A stretch of DNA of 64,000 nt from an uncultured Vibrio sp. GTDB lineage: Bacteria > Pseudomonadota > Gammaproteobacteria > Enterobacterales > Vibrionaceae. Positions within the stretch are counted from its first letter, which is position 1. Each line of letters starts with the position of its first letter. The notes under the pieces were generated by a model, which saw only the letters and a program-made list of their open reading frames with translations, did not search any database and was not told where the DNA came from. Below are positions 1-11,756 of this stretch, one piece after another. The stretch covers positions 17,951 through 81,950 of the forward strand of contig NZ_CANLBV010000006.1 of assembly GCF_947488985.1 (NCBI RefSeq). Direction: 5' to 3'. Both the position numbers and the translations under genes were made by a program.

Positions 1-599
1 AGCGCTGGTACTTGGGTGGTGTTTCTAATCACTTTGGCATTGGTAGCGTTTACGCCAGCCCCTGCCATAATATCGATTCGTCCATCGGCTTGTTTGACCA
101 TTGCTGCTAATACATCGATGCCTTGTTCAGCGTTGACGGCAAGCCCTGACGTTAGGACTCTTTCACACCTTAGCTTGATCACCTGCTCTAATGCAGCTTG
201 GTAATCAGAACTTTGATCAATGGCTCTGTGGAACGTCACTCCAAGCTTCAACGAGTGCGCTTTATCAGCCAGTTGCTGCATTTTTGGCATATCAATACTT
301 CCGTTAGGCGCTAACACACCAAGCACGACCCCGTTCAATCCTGCACTGGCACAAGCTTCAATATCTTCAAGCATACAGAGCATATCGTCATCATCGAAAA
401 TGAAGTCGCCTTGTCTTGGTCTTATCATAGCGTAGACAGGAACCGACGACACTTTTGCCGCTTGCTTCATCATGCCGAAGCTTGGCGTTAATCCGCCAAG
501 TGCTAATGAAGAACAAAGCTCAATTCGATTCGCGCCACCAGATAGTGCGTGATGCAGAGATTCTAGGTTATCAATACAAACTTCAATTTCGGTATTCAT
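1..599 (-). CDS. cutC: Copper homeostasis protein CutC, 3' end missing at window edge
   Basis: About 199 codons are open on the minus strand and run off the left edge, so the C-terminus is not visible. The protein opens with [15 protein letters not shown] and continues with [16 protein letters not shown] and [10 protein letters not shown], which are characteristic of the CutC TIM-barrel family; TSGLAV and IMAGAGVN follow near the edge. CutC has been linked to copper tolerance in E. coli, although its molecular role is disputed. Two adjacent in-frame ATG codons (599 and 602) could start it; 599 is chosen because CutC homologues begin with a single Met. No clear Shine-Dalgarno is seen. Family assignment is confident, function less so. 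Confidence 0.9.
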   Translation of the reverse strand, partial: MNTEIEVCIDNLESLHHALSGGANRIELCSSLALGGLTPSFGMMKQAAKVSSVPVYAMIRPRQGDFIFDDDDMLCMLEDIEACASAGLNGVVLGVLAPNGSIDMPKMQQLADKAHSLKLGVTFHRAIDQSSDYQAALEQVIKLRCERVLTSGLAVNAEQGIDVLAAMVKQADGRIDIMAGAGVNATNAKVIRNTTQVPA

Positions 600-914
600 C
601 ATATTTACTCGTTGAAAGAGGTACTGATGAAATAATAGCAATCTCGGTGTGATTCTGAATAGGTATCGATAGAGGAAAATAAGGGTAAAGTTTGGCTTTG
701 CGGTTACCTCTATTTATTGTGAAAAAGAGTATAGATTTAATTGTTGTTAAAGTGCGTAAAAACAAAAAGCCCGAAGCGTTAACTTCGGGCTTTGAATAAG
801 ACTTTACTTCTTAACTGATTGGCGGTGCGCTTTGCGCTATTAGCTTATGCTTTATGTCTCGTTATCGAGAGTCATCCAACCATTAACCCGTGTTGAGTCG
901 GGCTTAAGAGGTAA
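600..914. other. Intergenic region cutC-prx2
   Basis: About 315 bases lie between the start of cutC and the stop of the peroxiredoxin gene. The region holds the cutC upstream sequence and one strong terminator hairpin (766-793). I see no supported gene in it; the short open frames here lack family similarity and ribosome-binding sites. Confidence 0.6.
764..793 (-). terminator. Rho-independent terminator downstream of prx2
   Basis: Perfect 11-bp arms AAAGCCCGAAG (766-776) and CTTCGGGCTTT (783-793) enclose a 6-nt loop. The A-run on the plus strand becomes a T-run on the minus strand, so it fits the leftward peroxiredoxin transcript, whose stop codon is about 120 nt upstream. Confidence 0.8.
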
Positions 915-1523
915 TTACTTGCTTAGGTCGTCAGCGTGCTCAGATAGGAATGCTGCAACACCTTTTGGCGATGCGTCCATACCTGATTTACCTTCTTCCC
1001 ATTGTGCAGGACAAACTTCACCGTTCTTCTCGTGGAAGTTTAGTGCGTCTACCATGCGTAGCATTTCGTCGATGTTACGACCTAGTGGAAGATCATTAAC
1101 TACTTGGTGACGTACAAGGCCGTCAGCGTCGATTAGGAAAGAACCACGGAAAGCAACGCCTGCTTCTGGGTGCTCAACATCGTATGCTTTGCAGATCTCG
1201 TGCTTAACGTCAGCAACTAGAGGGTATTTAACTTGACCAATACCGCCGTCAGCGATAGCAGTGTTACGCCATGCGTTGTGAGAGAATTGAGAATCGATAG
1301 AAACACCGATTACTTCAACGCCTTTGGCTTGGAAATCTTCTAGACGGTTGTCGAAAGCGATTAACTCTGAAGGACAAACGAAAGTGAAGTCTAGTGGGTA
1401 GAAGAAAACAACCGCTTTCTTACCTTTAGTGAATTCTGCGAAGTTGAAGTTATCAACGATCTCACCGTTACCTAGAACAGCTGCTGCAGTAAAGTCAGGG
1501 GCTTGACGACCTACTAGTACCAT
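915..1523 (-). CDS. prx2: Typical 2-Cys peroxiredoxin (peroxiredoxin C / Prx2 type)
   Basis: This 202-residue AhpC/TSA-family peroxidase reduces hydrogen peroxide and organic peroxides in the cytoplasm. The peroxidatic cysteine is Cys50 in DFTFVCPSE, and the resolving cysteine is Cys171 in EVCPAQW. A GGIG loop at 93-96 is present, a feature of 2-Cys enzymes prone to overoxidation, but the usual C-terminal YF pair is not seen. The gene is divergent from an OxyR-type regulator across a 209-bp intergenic region rich in inverted repeats. In Vibrio vulnificus the same arrangement is oxyR2-prx2, where Prx2 removes low levels of peroxide. Family assignment is certain; the Prx2 name rests on this context. 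Confidence 0.95.
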   Translation of the reverse strand: MVLVGRQAPDFTAAAVLGNGEIVDNFNFAEFTKGKKAVVFFYPLDFTFVCPSELIAFDNRLEDFQAKGVEVIGVSIDSQFSHNAWRNTAIADGGIGQVKYPLVADVKHEICKAYDVEHPEAGVAFRGSFLIDADGLVRHQVVNDLPLGRNIDEMLRMVDALNFHEKNGEVCPAQWEEGKSGMDASPKGVAAFLSEHADDLSK

Positions 1524-1590
1524 TTTGGAATCTCCTAAAAATTAGTTGGCCCAACACATCTTTGTTTGGGCTCCGTTTCTACGCGACAAA

Positions 1591-1613
1591 CTATAGTACA
1601 ATCGGTACTATAG
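1591..1613. promoter_or_regulatory. Perfect palindrome in the prx2-oxyR intergenic region
   Basis: CTATAGTAC (1591-1599) and GTACTATAG (1605-1613) are perfect 9-bp inverted arms around AATCG. They contain ATAG and CTAT tetramers like those in OxyR operators, but the spacing (11 bp between ATAG and CTAT) is not the E. coli N7 pattern. Position between prx2 and oxyR makes it the best candidate for the OxyR2 operator. Confidence 0.6.
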
Positions 1614-1638
1614 AAAAAAGCGAATTAAATAGATTAAG

Positions 1639-1659
1639 CTCATCGAAAAAAACGATGAG
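1639..1659. repeat. Inverted repeat CTCATCG / CGATGAG
   Basis: Perfect 7-bp arms (1639-1645 and 1653-1659) flank a run of seven A. The element sits between prx2 and oxyR and could be a second operator or a leader hairpin. Its function is unknown. Confidence 0.5.
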
Positions 1660-1680
1660 ATTATTCTTTGTCCAGTCTTT

Positions 1681-1694
1681 AGGTCAAATGACCT
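1681..1694. promoter_or_regulatory. Palindrome AGGTCA-AA-TGACCT upstream of oxyR
   Basis: Perfect 6-bp arms separated by AA lie 39 bp before the oxyR start codon, a position suited to a repressor or autoregulatory site. The binding protein is not identified. Confidence 0.4.
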
Positions 1695-1732
1695 TTACGT
1701 AACTTATCCTACTCATATTACAAAGTAATTTC

Positions 1733-2638
1733 ATGAATAAATGGCCAAGTCTTAAGCAGCTTCACTATCTTGTTACGCTTCACGAAACACGTCACTTCAG
1801 TGATGCAGCCAATCGTTGCTTCGTCAGTCAATCGACGTTGAGTAAAGGTATTCAAAACCTAGAAGAACTCATTGGTTGCCCACTTTATGAGAAGAAAGAT
1901 AAAAAGAGCCCATTGGTTTTCACTCAAGCGGGTGAGCTGGTGGTCAAGCATGGACGAGATCTGCTGGCAAAAGGGCAAGACTTGGTCGAACTTGGAAACC
2001 TATGTAATGGAGACGCGATGCAAGGGCAGTTGCGAGTCGGGTGTATTCCGACCATTGCTCCTTTCCTTTTATGCGATTTAGTACAAGAAGCCAACCAGCG
2101 CTTTCCACAGTTGAACTTATTGTTACGGGAAGACACGACAACTAACCTATTGGCGGCGCTGCGTAATGGTGAGTTGGATGTACTGATTCTGGCTTTGCCG
2201 GTCGACATTGACAATATGGAAAGCCAAGTGGTTGGGCAAGATCCTTTTCGAATGGTGATCAGCCGTCATCAAGCGGACGGTATTCGTGTTCCGATTAAAT
2301 ATGACGATTTGCCAGATGAATCTGTATTCTTGTTGGAGAACGAACACTGCTTAACCGAGCATGCAGTGTCGGCTTGTAAGTTAACAGATAAAGAGAAGAT
2401 CAACCCGTTCACTGCAACGAGCCTTCATACATTGGTGCAAATGGTGGCCAATGGTTTAGGTACTACCTTTATTCCGCAAATGGCGATAGATCACGGTTTG
2501 TTAGAAAATCAAAATTTGGTGGTAATTGATCCGCCCGGGCAACAGGCTTATCGAGATATCGGCTTGGTTTGGCGACCAAGCTCGTCGCGTCGCGAAACCT
2601 TTCATCAGCTAGCGGATGTGGTGTCTGAGCTACTTTGA
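1733..2638 (+). CDS. oxyR: LysR-family peroxide sensor OxyR, OxyR2 type
   Basis: This 301-residue LysR-type regulator has an N-terminal winged helix-turn-helix (about residues 6-65, ending with FTQAGELV) and a C-terminal sensor domain. The redox cysteines are Cys206 and Cys215 in HCLTEHAVSAC. Glu204 lies two residues before Cys206, where E. coli OxyR has Gly. In V. vulnificus, Glu at this position and the Cys206/Cys215 numbering distinguish the peroxide-hypersensitive OxyR2 from OxyR1. Oxidation is expected to form a disulfide that activates the divergent peroxiredoxin gene. A terminator follows at 2674-2697. The OxyR2 assignment combines seen residues with published family knowledge. Confidence 0.93.
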   Translation: MNKWPSLKQLHYLVTLHETRHFSDAANRCFVSQSTLSKGIQNLEELIGCPLYEKKDKKSPLVFTQAGELVVKHGRDLLAKGQDLVELGNLCNGDAMQGQLRVGCIPTIAPFLLCDLVQEANQRFPQLNLLLREDTTTNLLAALRNGELDVLILALPVDIDNMESQVVGQDPFRMVISRHQADGIRVPIKYDDLPDESVFLLENEHCLTEHAVSACKLTDKEKINPFTATSLHTLVQMVANGLGTTFIPQMAIDHGLLENQNLVVIDPPGQQAYRDIGLVWRPSSSRRETFHQLADVVSELL

Positions 2639-2673
2639 AAGCTTTTTTTCATCGGTATAAAACATCACTTAGA

Positions 2674-2697
2674 AGCGGCCAGCTAAGCCGCTTTTTT
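2674..2697 (+). terminator. Rho-independent terminator after oxyR
   Basis: AGCGGC (2674-2679) and GCCGCT (2687-2692) form a 6-bp stem with a 7-nt loop, followed by five further T. Confidence 0.8.
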
Positions 2698-2712
2698 CAT
2701 GTTTTCTAATCG

Positions 2713-3138
2713 TTACTCGACTTCTTGCTGCAGCTCTAACAAATTGATCGCTATCGTCACAAAATCACTGTCGGTAATAATGCCGACTAACTCGTGGTTT
2801 TCTACGACAGGTAAGCAGCCCACTTTGTGTTTTTGCATATAGATAGCCGACTCTTTTAGCCCGGCTCTCGGCTCTACAGACATGACGCTCTTGTGCATGA
2901 TGTCGTTGAGAGGAGTAGCAAGCGTAAAAGATTGAGCTTGCGGGATGTTTTGCAGGCTAGACTCTTGAGCGGCTAGCACGTCTCGTTGTGTTACAACGCC
3001 AAGTAGCTTTCTATCGGCATCGACGACCGGAATATGGCGAATATCCAGTGCTTCCATCATGTGTTTAGCATCGGCCAATGAGTGCGAACGCAATAGGGTA
3101 TGAGGGTTGCGAGTCATCATATCTTCAACCTTGATCAT
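2713..3138 (-). CDS. CBS-pair domain protein
   Basis: The 141-residue protein consists of two tandem CBS motifs and little else: MIKVEDMMTRNPHTL, then RHIPVVDADRKLLGVVTQRDVL for the first, and LNDIMHKSVMSVEP followed by GCLPVVENHELVGIITDSDFV for the second. CBS pairs usually bind adenosine nucleotides or NAD and regulate a partner. There is no fused enzymatic or transport domain, so the target is unknown. The start ATG has AGGAGG-type pairing just upstream on the minus strand (3142-3148). It converges on oxyR and appears monocistronic. Confidence 0.88.
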   Translation of the reverse strand: MIKVEDMMTRNPHTLLRSHSLADAKHMMEALDIRHIPVVDADRKLLGVVTQRDVLAAQESSLQNIPQAQSFTLATPLNDIMHKSVMSVEPRAGLKESAIYMQKHKVGCLPVVENHELVGIITDSDFVTIAINLLELQQEVE

Positions 3139-4526
<1,388 letters not shown>

Positions 4527-4572
4527 TTTTAGCGGTTTATAAGCGATACACATATTATATTTACGAGTGCTA

Positions 4573-5859
<1,287 letters not shown>

Positions 5860-5969
5860 TATTTCTTTTTTGCGAGCCCTATCTCTTTTACGAGAGCTAG
5901 GGCTTGAAAATGAAGGGATGCAACCCAATTAGACAAACAATTACGAAAATATAATAGAGGATGTTTTAA

Positions 5970-6299
5970 ATGTTTATTTCTCAAGCTCACGCAGCAGCAG
6001 AAGGTACACCAGCAGGCGGCGGTTTCGAAATGCTTATCATGCTAGGTATGTTCGCAGTGATCTTCTACTTCATGATTTACCGCCCACAAGCTAAGCGTGT
6101 TAAAGAGCATAAGAACCTTATGGCTTCAATGGGTAAAGGCGATGAGGTTCTTACAAGCGGTGGCCTTATCGGTAAGATCACTAAGATTGCAGAAGACAGC
6201 GACTACGTTGCTATCGAACTGAACGTAAACAACGAAGTCGTTATCAAGAAAGACTTCATTACAGCAGTGCTACCTAAAGGTACTCTGAAATCTCTATAA
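5970..6299 (+). CDS. yajC: Sec translocon accessory subunit YajC
   Basis: The 109-residue inner-membrane protein has one transmembrane helix (about residues 19-39, FEMLIMLGMFAVIFYFMIYR) and the family signature RPQAKRVKEHKNLMASMGKGDEVLTSGGLIGKI. YajC associates with SecDF near SecYEG. It precedes secD by 20 bp and shares the queA-tgt-yajC-secDF layout seen across gammaproteobacteria. Confidence 0.98.
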   Translation: MFISQAHAAAEGTPAGGGFEMLIMLGMFAVIFYFMIYRPQAKRVKEHKNLMASMGKGDEVLTSGGLIGKITKIAEDSDYVAIELNVNNEVVIKKDFITAVLPKGTLKSL

Positions 6300-6319
6300 A
6301 CAGCTAGAGGATCCTCGCT

Positions 6320-8176
6320 GTGCTAAACCGTTACCCGTTATGGAAGTACTTGATGGTAGTGTTTACTATTGCTATCGCTGCGTTGTACGCACTTCCGAAT
6401 ATATACGGTGAAGATCCGGCAGTTCAAGTTACAGGGGCGCGTGGCGCCTCTGTAAATATGTCTACGCTGGATGCTGTCACCAATGCTCTTGAAGCAGAAA
6501 ACCTTTCTACTAAATCCGTTGCTCTCGAAGACGGTTCCATTCTTGTTCGCTTTAACGACACAGATTCTCAAATTAGTGCCCGTGATGTCATCACAGAAGC
6601 TTTAGACGAAGACGTAATCGTTGCTTTAAACCTAGCGGCTTCTACTCCACACTGGCTTGAATCTATTGGTGCTGCACCAATGAAGCTTGGTCTTGACCTA
6701 CGTGGTGGTGTTCACTTCTTGATGGAAGTGGATATGGACGCGGCAATGCAAAAGCTGGTTGGTCAGCAAGAAGAAGCCTTCCGCAGTGAACTTCGTGAAG
6801 AGAAAATCCGTTACCGTGCGATTCGCCCATCGGGTAAAGATGCGGTTGAAGTGCTGCTACGTAATGAAGAGCAGCTTGCTCAAGCGAAATCACTACTGCA
6901 ATCTAAGCACCAAGACATGACGTTTGTAGATTCTGAATCTAACGGTCGCTTCTCTTTGGTTGCTAATTTCACGGATGCTCGTCTTCAAGAGATCCGTAAT
7001 TATGCGGTAGAGCAGAATATTACCATTCTACGTAACCGTGTTAACGAACTTGGTGTTGCTGAGCCTTTGGTTCAACGTCAAGGGGCTAGCCGTATCGTTG
7101 TTGAGTTACCTGGTGTTCAAGACACAGCGCGTGCTAAAGAAATTCTTGGCGCGACGGCAACGCTTGAATTCCGAGAAGTTGATAGCAGTGCTGACTTAGC
7201 CGCTGCCGTTTCTGGTCGTGCCCCAGCGGGTAGCGAAATAAAGGAAGATCGTGATGGTCGCCCTGTGGTACTTAAGAAGCGCGTTATCTTAGGCGGTTCA
7301 AGTATTACAGATGCAAGTTCAAGTGTTGATGAGTATGGTCGTCCACAAGTTAACATCTCGCTAGACAGCGAAGGTGGTAGCAAGATGTCTGCATTCTCTC
7401 GTCAAAATATCGGTAAGCTTATGGCGACGGTATTTGCAGAGTACAAAGACAGCGGTCGTAAAACACCGGAAGGCCGCGTTATCTTAAGTAAGCACGAAGA
7501 AGTGATTAACCAAGCAACGATTCAATCTGCACTTGGCCGTAACTTCCGTATTACAGGTATCGACTCAGCGGCTGAAGCTCATAATTTAGCACTTCTACTG
7601 CGTGCTGGTGCCTTAATTGCGCCTATTTCGATTGTAGAAGAACGTACGATTGGTCCATCTATGGGTCAGCAAAATATCGATATGGGTATCATGGCGATGG
7701 TTTGGGGTATGGCTGCAGTTATGTTGTTTACGCTGCTTTACTACCGTCGCTTTGGTCTTATCGCGAACATTGCGTTAATGGCGAACTTGGTGTTAATTAT
7801 CGGCGTTATGTCGATGATTCCGGGGGCAACCATGACCTTACCAGGCATTGCCGGTATCGTATTGACCGTTGGTATGGCGGTTGATGCAAACGTTCTGATC
7901 TTCGAGCGTATACGTGAAGAGATTCGAGAGGGACGCAGCCCGCAGCAAGCGATTCACCAAGGTTACGCAAACGCATTCAGTACTATTGCCGATGCCAATA
8001 TCACCACACTACTAACAGCAATCATTCTATTCGCTGTAGGTACAGGTGCTATCAAGGGCTTCGCGGTAACGCTGTCTATCGGTATCTTGACCTCTATGTT
8101 TACAGCTATTATCGGAACACGTTGTATCGTGAACCTGATGTATGGCGGTAAACGCGTTAAAAAATTGTCGATCTAA
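6320..8176 (+). CDS. secD: Protein translocase subunit SecD
   Basis: SecD with SecF forms an RND-type, proton-driven complex that pulls secretory proteins through SecYEG on the periplasmic side. The 618-residue product has an N-terminal helix (about 9-27), a large periplasmic domain including [15 protein letters not shown] and the tandem sequence [24 protein letters not shown], then five C-terminal helices with [17 protein letters not shown], a conserved RND motif carrying the proton-relay Asp. The start is GTG at 6320, preceded by AGAGG at 6306-6310. It is 14 bp upstream of secF. Confidence 0.98.
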   Translation: MLNRYPLWKYLMVVFTIAIAALYALPNIYGEDPAVQVTGARGASVNMSTLDAVTNALEAENLSTKSVALEDGSILVRFNDTDSQISARDVITEALDEDVIVALNLAASTPHWLESIGAAPMKLGLDLRGGVHFLMEVDMDAAMQKLVGQQEEAFRSELREEKIRYRAIRPSGKDAVEVLLRNEEQLAQAKSLLQSKHQDMTFVDSESNGRFSLVANFTDARLQEIRNYAVEQNITILRNRVNELGVAEPLVQRQGASRIVVELPGVQDTARAKEILGATATLEFREVDSSADLAAAVSGRAPAGSEIKEDRDGRPVVLKKRVILGGSSITDASSSVDEYGRPQVNISLDSEGGSKMSAFSRQNIGKLMATVFAEYKDSGRKTPEGRVILSKHEEVINQATIQSALGRNFRITGIDSAAEAHNLALLLRAGALIAPISIVEERTIGPSMGQQNIDMGIMAMVWGMAAVMLFTLLYYRRFGLIANIALMANLVLIIGVMSMIPGATMTLPGIAGIVLTVGMAVDANVLIFERIREEIREGRSPQQAIHQGYANAFSTIADANITTLLTAIILFAVGTGAIKGFAVTLSIGILTSMFTAIIGTRCIVNLMYGGKRVKKLSI

Positions 8177-8190
8177 GGCTAGGAATTAAT

Positions 8191-9138
8191 ATGTTTCAGA
8201 TTCTAAAAGCAGACAAAATGATCGACTTTATGCGTTGGTCAAAAGTGGCGTTTGTTTTATCTATCTTAATGATTGGTACGGCTATCTTTACCCTAACAAC
8301 GAAATCGTTAAACTGGGGACTAGATTTTACAGGCGGTACTCTGATTGAAGTTGGTTTTGAACAACCGGCACACCTTCCTGATATCCGTAGCGCACTAGAA
8401 GCTGAAGGCTTTGGCGATGCAACGGTACAGAACTTCGGTTCAGCTCGTGATGTAATGGTTCGTTTACGTCCACGTGAAGGCGTAGCGGGCGAAACACTGG
8501 GTAACCAGATCCTTTCTGCGATTGAGAGCGGTACTGGTGAGCAAGTTGAAATGCGTCGTATCGAATTCGTTGGCCCTAACGTGGGTGACGAATTAACAGA
8601 AGCGGGTGGTCTTGCTATCCTTGTTTCTCTTATTTGTATCTTGATTTACGTATCGGTGCGATTCGAATGGCGTTTGGCTGCGGGTGCGGTACTCGCACTG
8701 GCGCACGACGTTATCATCACCCTGGGTGTGTTCTCTCTAATGCAAATTGAGGTCGACCTTACCATCGTAGCAGCCTTGCTAACGGTTGTTGGTTACTCTC
8801 TCAATGATACCATTGTTGTATTCGACCGCATCCGTGAGAACTTCCGTAAGATGCGTAAAGGGGAAGCGCCTGAAGTGCTGAACAGCTCAATTACACAAAC
8901 ATTGAGCCGTACCTTGATCACTTCTGGTACCACGTTATTCGTAGTTATCGCACTGTTTGCACAAGGTGGCGCTATGATTCACGGCTTTGCGACTGCGCTT
9001 CTACTGGGTATTACGATTGGTACTTACTCTTCTATCTACGTAGCATCTGCAGTGGCGATGAAGTTAGGTATTGCGCGTGAACACCTAATGCCACCACAAG
9101 TGGACAAAGAAGGTGAAGAGTTTGATGAGATGCCTTAG
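8191..9138 (+). CDS. secF: Protein translocase subunit SecF
   Basis: SecF is the partner of SecD. The 315-residue product shows the family features: an N-terminal helix, NWGLDFTGGTLIEVGF in the periplasmic domain, and membrane motifs VGYSLNDTIVVFDRIREN and LSRTLITSGTT. Length is normal for the family (about 315-323). It closes the yajC-secD-secF operon and is followed directly by a strong terminator. Confidence 0.98.
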   Translation: MFQILKADKMIDFMRWSKVAFVLSILMIGTAIFTLTTKSLNWGLDFTGGTLIEVGFEQPAHLPDIRSALEAEGFGDATVQNFGSARDVMVRLRPREGVAGETLGNQILSAIESGTGEQVEMRRIEFVGPNVGDELTEAGGLAILVSLICILIYVSVRFEWRLAAGAVLALAHDVIITLGVFSLMQIEVDLTIVAALLTVVGYSLNDTIVVFDRIRENFRKMRKGEAPEVLNSSITQTLSRTLITSGTTLFVVIALFAQGGAMIHGFATALLLGITIGTYSSIYVASAVAMKLGIAREHLMPPQVDKEGEEFDEMP

Positions 9139-9166
9139 GCCTTGGCTTAATAAGTTTCGCTAAACT

Positions 9167-9199
9167 AAAAAAACCGCTAGGCAACTAGCGGTTTTTTTT
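9167..9199 (+). terminator. Rho-independent terminator after secF
   Basis: AAACCGCTAG (9171-9180) and CTAGCGGTTT (9185-9194) form a perfect 10-bp stem with loop GCAA, followed by a T-run. Confidence 0.93.
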
Positions 9200-9301
9200 A
9201 CGTCTGTATTTTGTCGATAAGCTCAACGTAACTTATCGGCGAGTTGAGTTGCACTTACTGTAACCAAGAGCCACCATTCTCGTATCTCAAATCGCAGATG
9301 T

Positions 9302-9329
9302 AAAAAAGCCTCGCAAATTGCGAGGCTTT
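9302..9329 (-). terminator. Rho-independent terminator after suhB
   Basis: AAAGCCTCGC and GCGAGGCTTT arms (9305-9329) are preceded on the plus strand by six A, giving the minus-strand suhB transcript a GC stem followed by a T-run about 50 nt past the stop codon. Confidence 0.88.
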
Positions 9330-9378
9330 AGAATTTCGGTAGTCCCTTTAAACAGGGAGCGTTAACGTAAGGTCTGAA

Positions 9379-10182
9379 TTACTTCAGCATACCTTCGTTA
9401 GCGTGCTCACGAACGTGCTTAAGAATAGACTTAACACCACGTGCGCTTGAAGCAACAACATTACCAGACGTCATGTAATCAGTACCACCAGCAAAGTCAG
9501 TCATGATAGCACCAGCTTCACGAGCGATTAGGTCGCCAGCAGCTAGATCCCATGGCTTAAGACCAAGCTCTAGGTAACCATCAACACGGCCAGCTGCTAG
9601 GTAACATAGGTCAAGAGCAGGAGAACCTGTACGGCGGAAATCAGCACAGTCAATGAATAGACCAGAGATGATCTTCATGAAAGATTCAGAGTGTTGTTTT
9701 TGTTTGAATGGGAAACCCGTCGCTAGAACAGTACCTTGAAGGTCTTTCAGTTGAGTTACACGCATACGAGCGTTGTTAAGTTGAGCGCCAGCGCCACGTT
9801 GAGCTGTGAATAGCTCGTTTAGCATTGGGTCATAAACACAAGCGACTTCTGTACGACCGTTCATGCGAACTGCGATAGATACAGAGAAGTGAGGGAAACC
9901 TTTTACAAAGTTGTTGGTGCCATCTAGTGGGTCAACGATCCATTGTACATCAGAGTCTTTACCTTCAGTCAGGCCTTTCTCTTCAGAAATAATGCTGTGC
10001 TCTGGGTAAGATGCTTTGATTGTCTCAATGATCATGTACTCTGCTTCTTGAGCAATATTAGTAACGTAATCGTTGTTACCTTTTAGAGACGATTCGATCT
10101 TATCAGTTGTTTCTAGAGATTTAGCAATATGGTTGCCAGCTTTACGCGCAGCGCGTATCGCAATGTTTAGCATTGGATGCAT
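9379..10182 (-). CDS. suhB: Inositol-1-monophosphatase SuhB
   Basis: The 267-residue protein belongs to the lithium-sensitive, metal-dependent phosphatase family. Metal-binding motifs are SIISEEKG (Glu ligand), WIVDPLDGTNNF, and the C-terminal KPWDLAAGDLIAREAG. In enterobacteria SuhB also acts with NusA/NusG in rRNA antitermination complexes, which is probably its main role here too (inference from E. coli). It is transcribed divergently from trmJ, has its own terminator and appears monocistronic. Confidence 0.97.
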   Translation of the reverse strand: MHPMLNIAIRAARKAGNHIAKSLETTDKIESSLKGNNDYVTNIAQEAEYMIIETIKASYPEHSIISEEKGLTEGKDSDVQWIVDPLDGTNNFVKGFPHFSVSIAVRMNGRTEVACVYDPMLNELFTAQRGAGAQLNNARMRVTQLKDLQGTVLATGFPFKQKQHSESFMKIISGLFIDCADFRRTGSPALDLCYLAAGRVDGYLELGLKPWDLAAGDLIAREAGAIMTDFAGGTDYMTSGNVVASSARGVKSILKHVREHANEGMLK

Positions 10183-10363
10183 ATGGTTTTTCCCACAAGA
10201 TGTTAAAGAACAGGTTAAAGCGGCGGCGAGTATACCAAAGTTTTCGCAAAAGGGAAGTGGTTATTTTTTGAACTCTTGGGTTCATATTGCACTAAGGGTC
10301 TGACCATTTTACTTTGCTATGTGTTAATATCTCGCGATTATTTTTAAAGTGGTGTCATATAGC

Positions 10364-11092
10364 ATGTTAGACAATGTAAAAGTCGTTCTGGTTGGTACGT
10401 CTCATTCGGGAAATATTGGATCAGCAGCTCGCGCAATGAAAGTGATGGGTTTGAGTCAATTGGTTCTTGTAGACCCTCAATGTGAAGTTGACGAACAGAC
10501 CTTAGCACTGGCTGCGGGTGCAGGTGACATCGCAGAAAATGCGACCATCGTTTCAACGCTAGATGAAGCGGTGAAAGATTGCGGTTTGGTCGTCGGTTCG
10601 AGTGCACGTTCACGTACGCTTGAATGGCCAATGCTTGAGCCTCGCGAATGCGGACAAAAGTTTGCGGTTGAAGGTCAGAAGCATCCAGTGGCATTAGTGT
10701 TTGGTCGTGAGCGCACCGGCTTAACTAACGATGAGCTTCAGAAGTGCCATTATCACGTATGTATCCCTGCTAACCCAGAGTACAGCTCGCTCAACCTAGC
10801 AATGGCGGTACAGACTCTGAGTTATGAAGTGCGCGTGGCACACCTTGATATGGTCGCTAGCCAATACCAACCACAACAGCAAGATGAATACCCTCGTCAC
10901 GAAGAACTAGAAATGTTCTATGAGCACCTTGAAAAAGTGATCATTGATACCCAATTCATCTCTAAGGATAAGCCGGGTCAAGTGATGAACAAGCTACGTC
11001 GTCTTTTCAGTAGAGCTCGTCCTGAGCTGCAAGAAATCAATACGCTACGTGGTATTTTGACTTCTATTGAGAAGAGTAAAAGCGACAAATAA
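10364..11092 (+). CDS. trmJ: tRNA (cytidine/uridine-2'-O-)-methyltransferase TrmJ
   Basis: TrmJ is a SPOUT-class enzyme methylating the 2'-OH of tRNA residue 32. The start at ATG 10364 gives [19 protein letters not shown], matching E. coli TrmJ; an upstream GTG at 10349 is not favoured. The knotted SAM-binding part shows [14 protein letters not shown] and [18 protein letters not shown]. The 242-residue length is normal. It lies immediately upstream of iscR, the same arrangement as in E. coli, but is separated from it by the IscR boxes. Confidence 0.96.
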   Translation: MLDNVKVVLVGTSHSGNIGSAARAMKVMGLSQLVLVDPQCEVDEQTLALAAGAGDIAENATIVSTLDEAVKDCGLVVGSSARSRTLEWPMLEPRECGQKFAVEGQKHPVALVFGRERTGLTNDELQKCHYHVCIPANPEYSSLNLAMAVQTLSYEVRVAHLDMVASQYQPQQQDEYPRHEELEMFYEHLEKVIIDTQFISKDKPGQVMNKLRRLFSRARPELQEINTLRGILTSIEKSKSDK

Positions 11093-11115
11093 AGCCCCAA
11101 AGTAGCTAGGGTTAA

Positions 11116-11140
11116 ATACCTGACTAAAATAGTCAACTAA
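11116..11140. promoter_or_regulatory. Type 1 IscR-binding site, upstream copy
   Basis: This 25-bp site begins ATACCTGACT, has an A/T centre and continues with AGTCAACTAA. It fits the type 1 IscR box, which is recognised by [2Fe-2S]-IscR and represses isc transcription when clusters are plentiful. It abuts a second copy directly. Confidence 0.85.
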
Positions 11141-11165
11141 ATACTTGACCATTTTAGTCGGGTAT
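11141..11165. promoter_or_regulatory. Type 1 IscR-binding site, downstream copy
   Basis: The 25 bp read ATACTTGACC, then ATTTTAGTCGGGTAT, a near-complete match to the type 1 IscR box. It begins at the base after the first copy, giving tandem sites in register, 43 bp before the iscR start. Confidence 0.87.
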
Positions 11166-11207
11166 GGGAAGATTCCAACCACATAAACAATGTGGATACG
11201 GTGTGAT

Positions 11208-11729
11208 ATGAAACTTACATCTAAAGGAAGATATGCGGTAACAGCTATGCTAGATGTAGCGCTGCATTCGCAAAAGACCCCAGTTCCTCTGGCTGATATC
11301 TCAGAGCGACAGGGCATCTCGTTATCTTACTTAGAACAACTATTTTCTAAGTTACGTAAAGCTGGCTTAGTTGCGAGTGTTCGTGGTCCTGGCGGTGGTT
11401 ACCGTTTAGGTGCTAACGCGAGTGATATCGCTGTCGGAACAGTGATTGCAGCAGTAGACGAATCTGTCGATGCAACTAAGTGTCACGGTCGAGCTGACTG
11501 CCAAGGCGGTAGTCGTTGTTTAACTCACACCCTTTGGCGTGATCTAAGCTCCCGTATTAGCAGCTTCTTAAATGACATTACGCTCGGGGAGCTAATGAAA
11601 GATAACGAAGTTATAGAGATTTCCGATCGTCAAGATATCGATCTTGCGGTTAATAATGGTTTTGCACATAAAAATACGAGCACTACAACGATTAGTGCAG
11701 CGCCTAATGGTGTTAATGCCCGCTCTTAG
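11208..11729 (+). CDS. iscR: Fe-S cluster assembly regulator IscR
   Basis: IscR is an Rrf2-family winged-helix regulator that carries a [2Fe-2S] cluster and represses its own operon. The start at 11208 gives [20 protein letters not shown]; an upstream in-frame start at 11190 would add six non-homologous residues. Cluster ligands Cys92, Cys98 and Cys104 lie in [14 protein letters not shown], with His107 the fourth ligand. The recognition helix is near [18 protein letters not shown]. At 173 residues it is slightly longer than E. coli IscR. It heads the isc operon. Confidence 0.97.
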   Translation: MKLTSKGRYAVTAMLDVALHSQKTPVPLADISERQGISLSYLEQLFSKLRKAGLVASVRGPGGGYRLGANASDIAVGTVIAAVDESVDATKCHGRADCQGGSRCLTHTLWRDLSSRISSFLNDITLGELMKDNEVIEISDRQDIDLAVNNGFAHKNTSTTTISAAPNGVNARS

Positions 11730-11756
11730 CGGTCAGTTTTTACATTGGAGTAGAAA

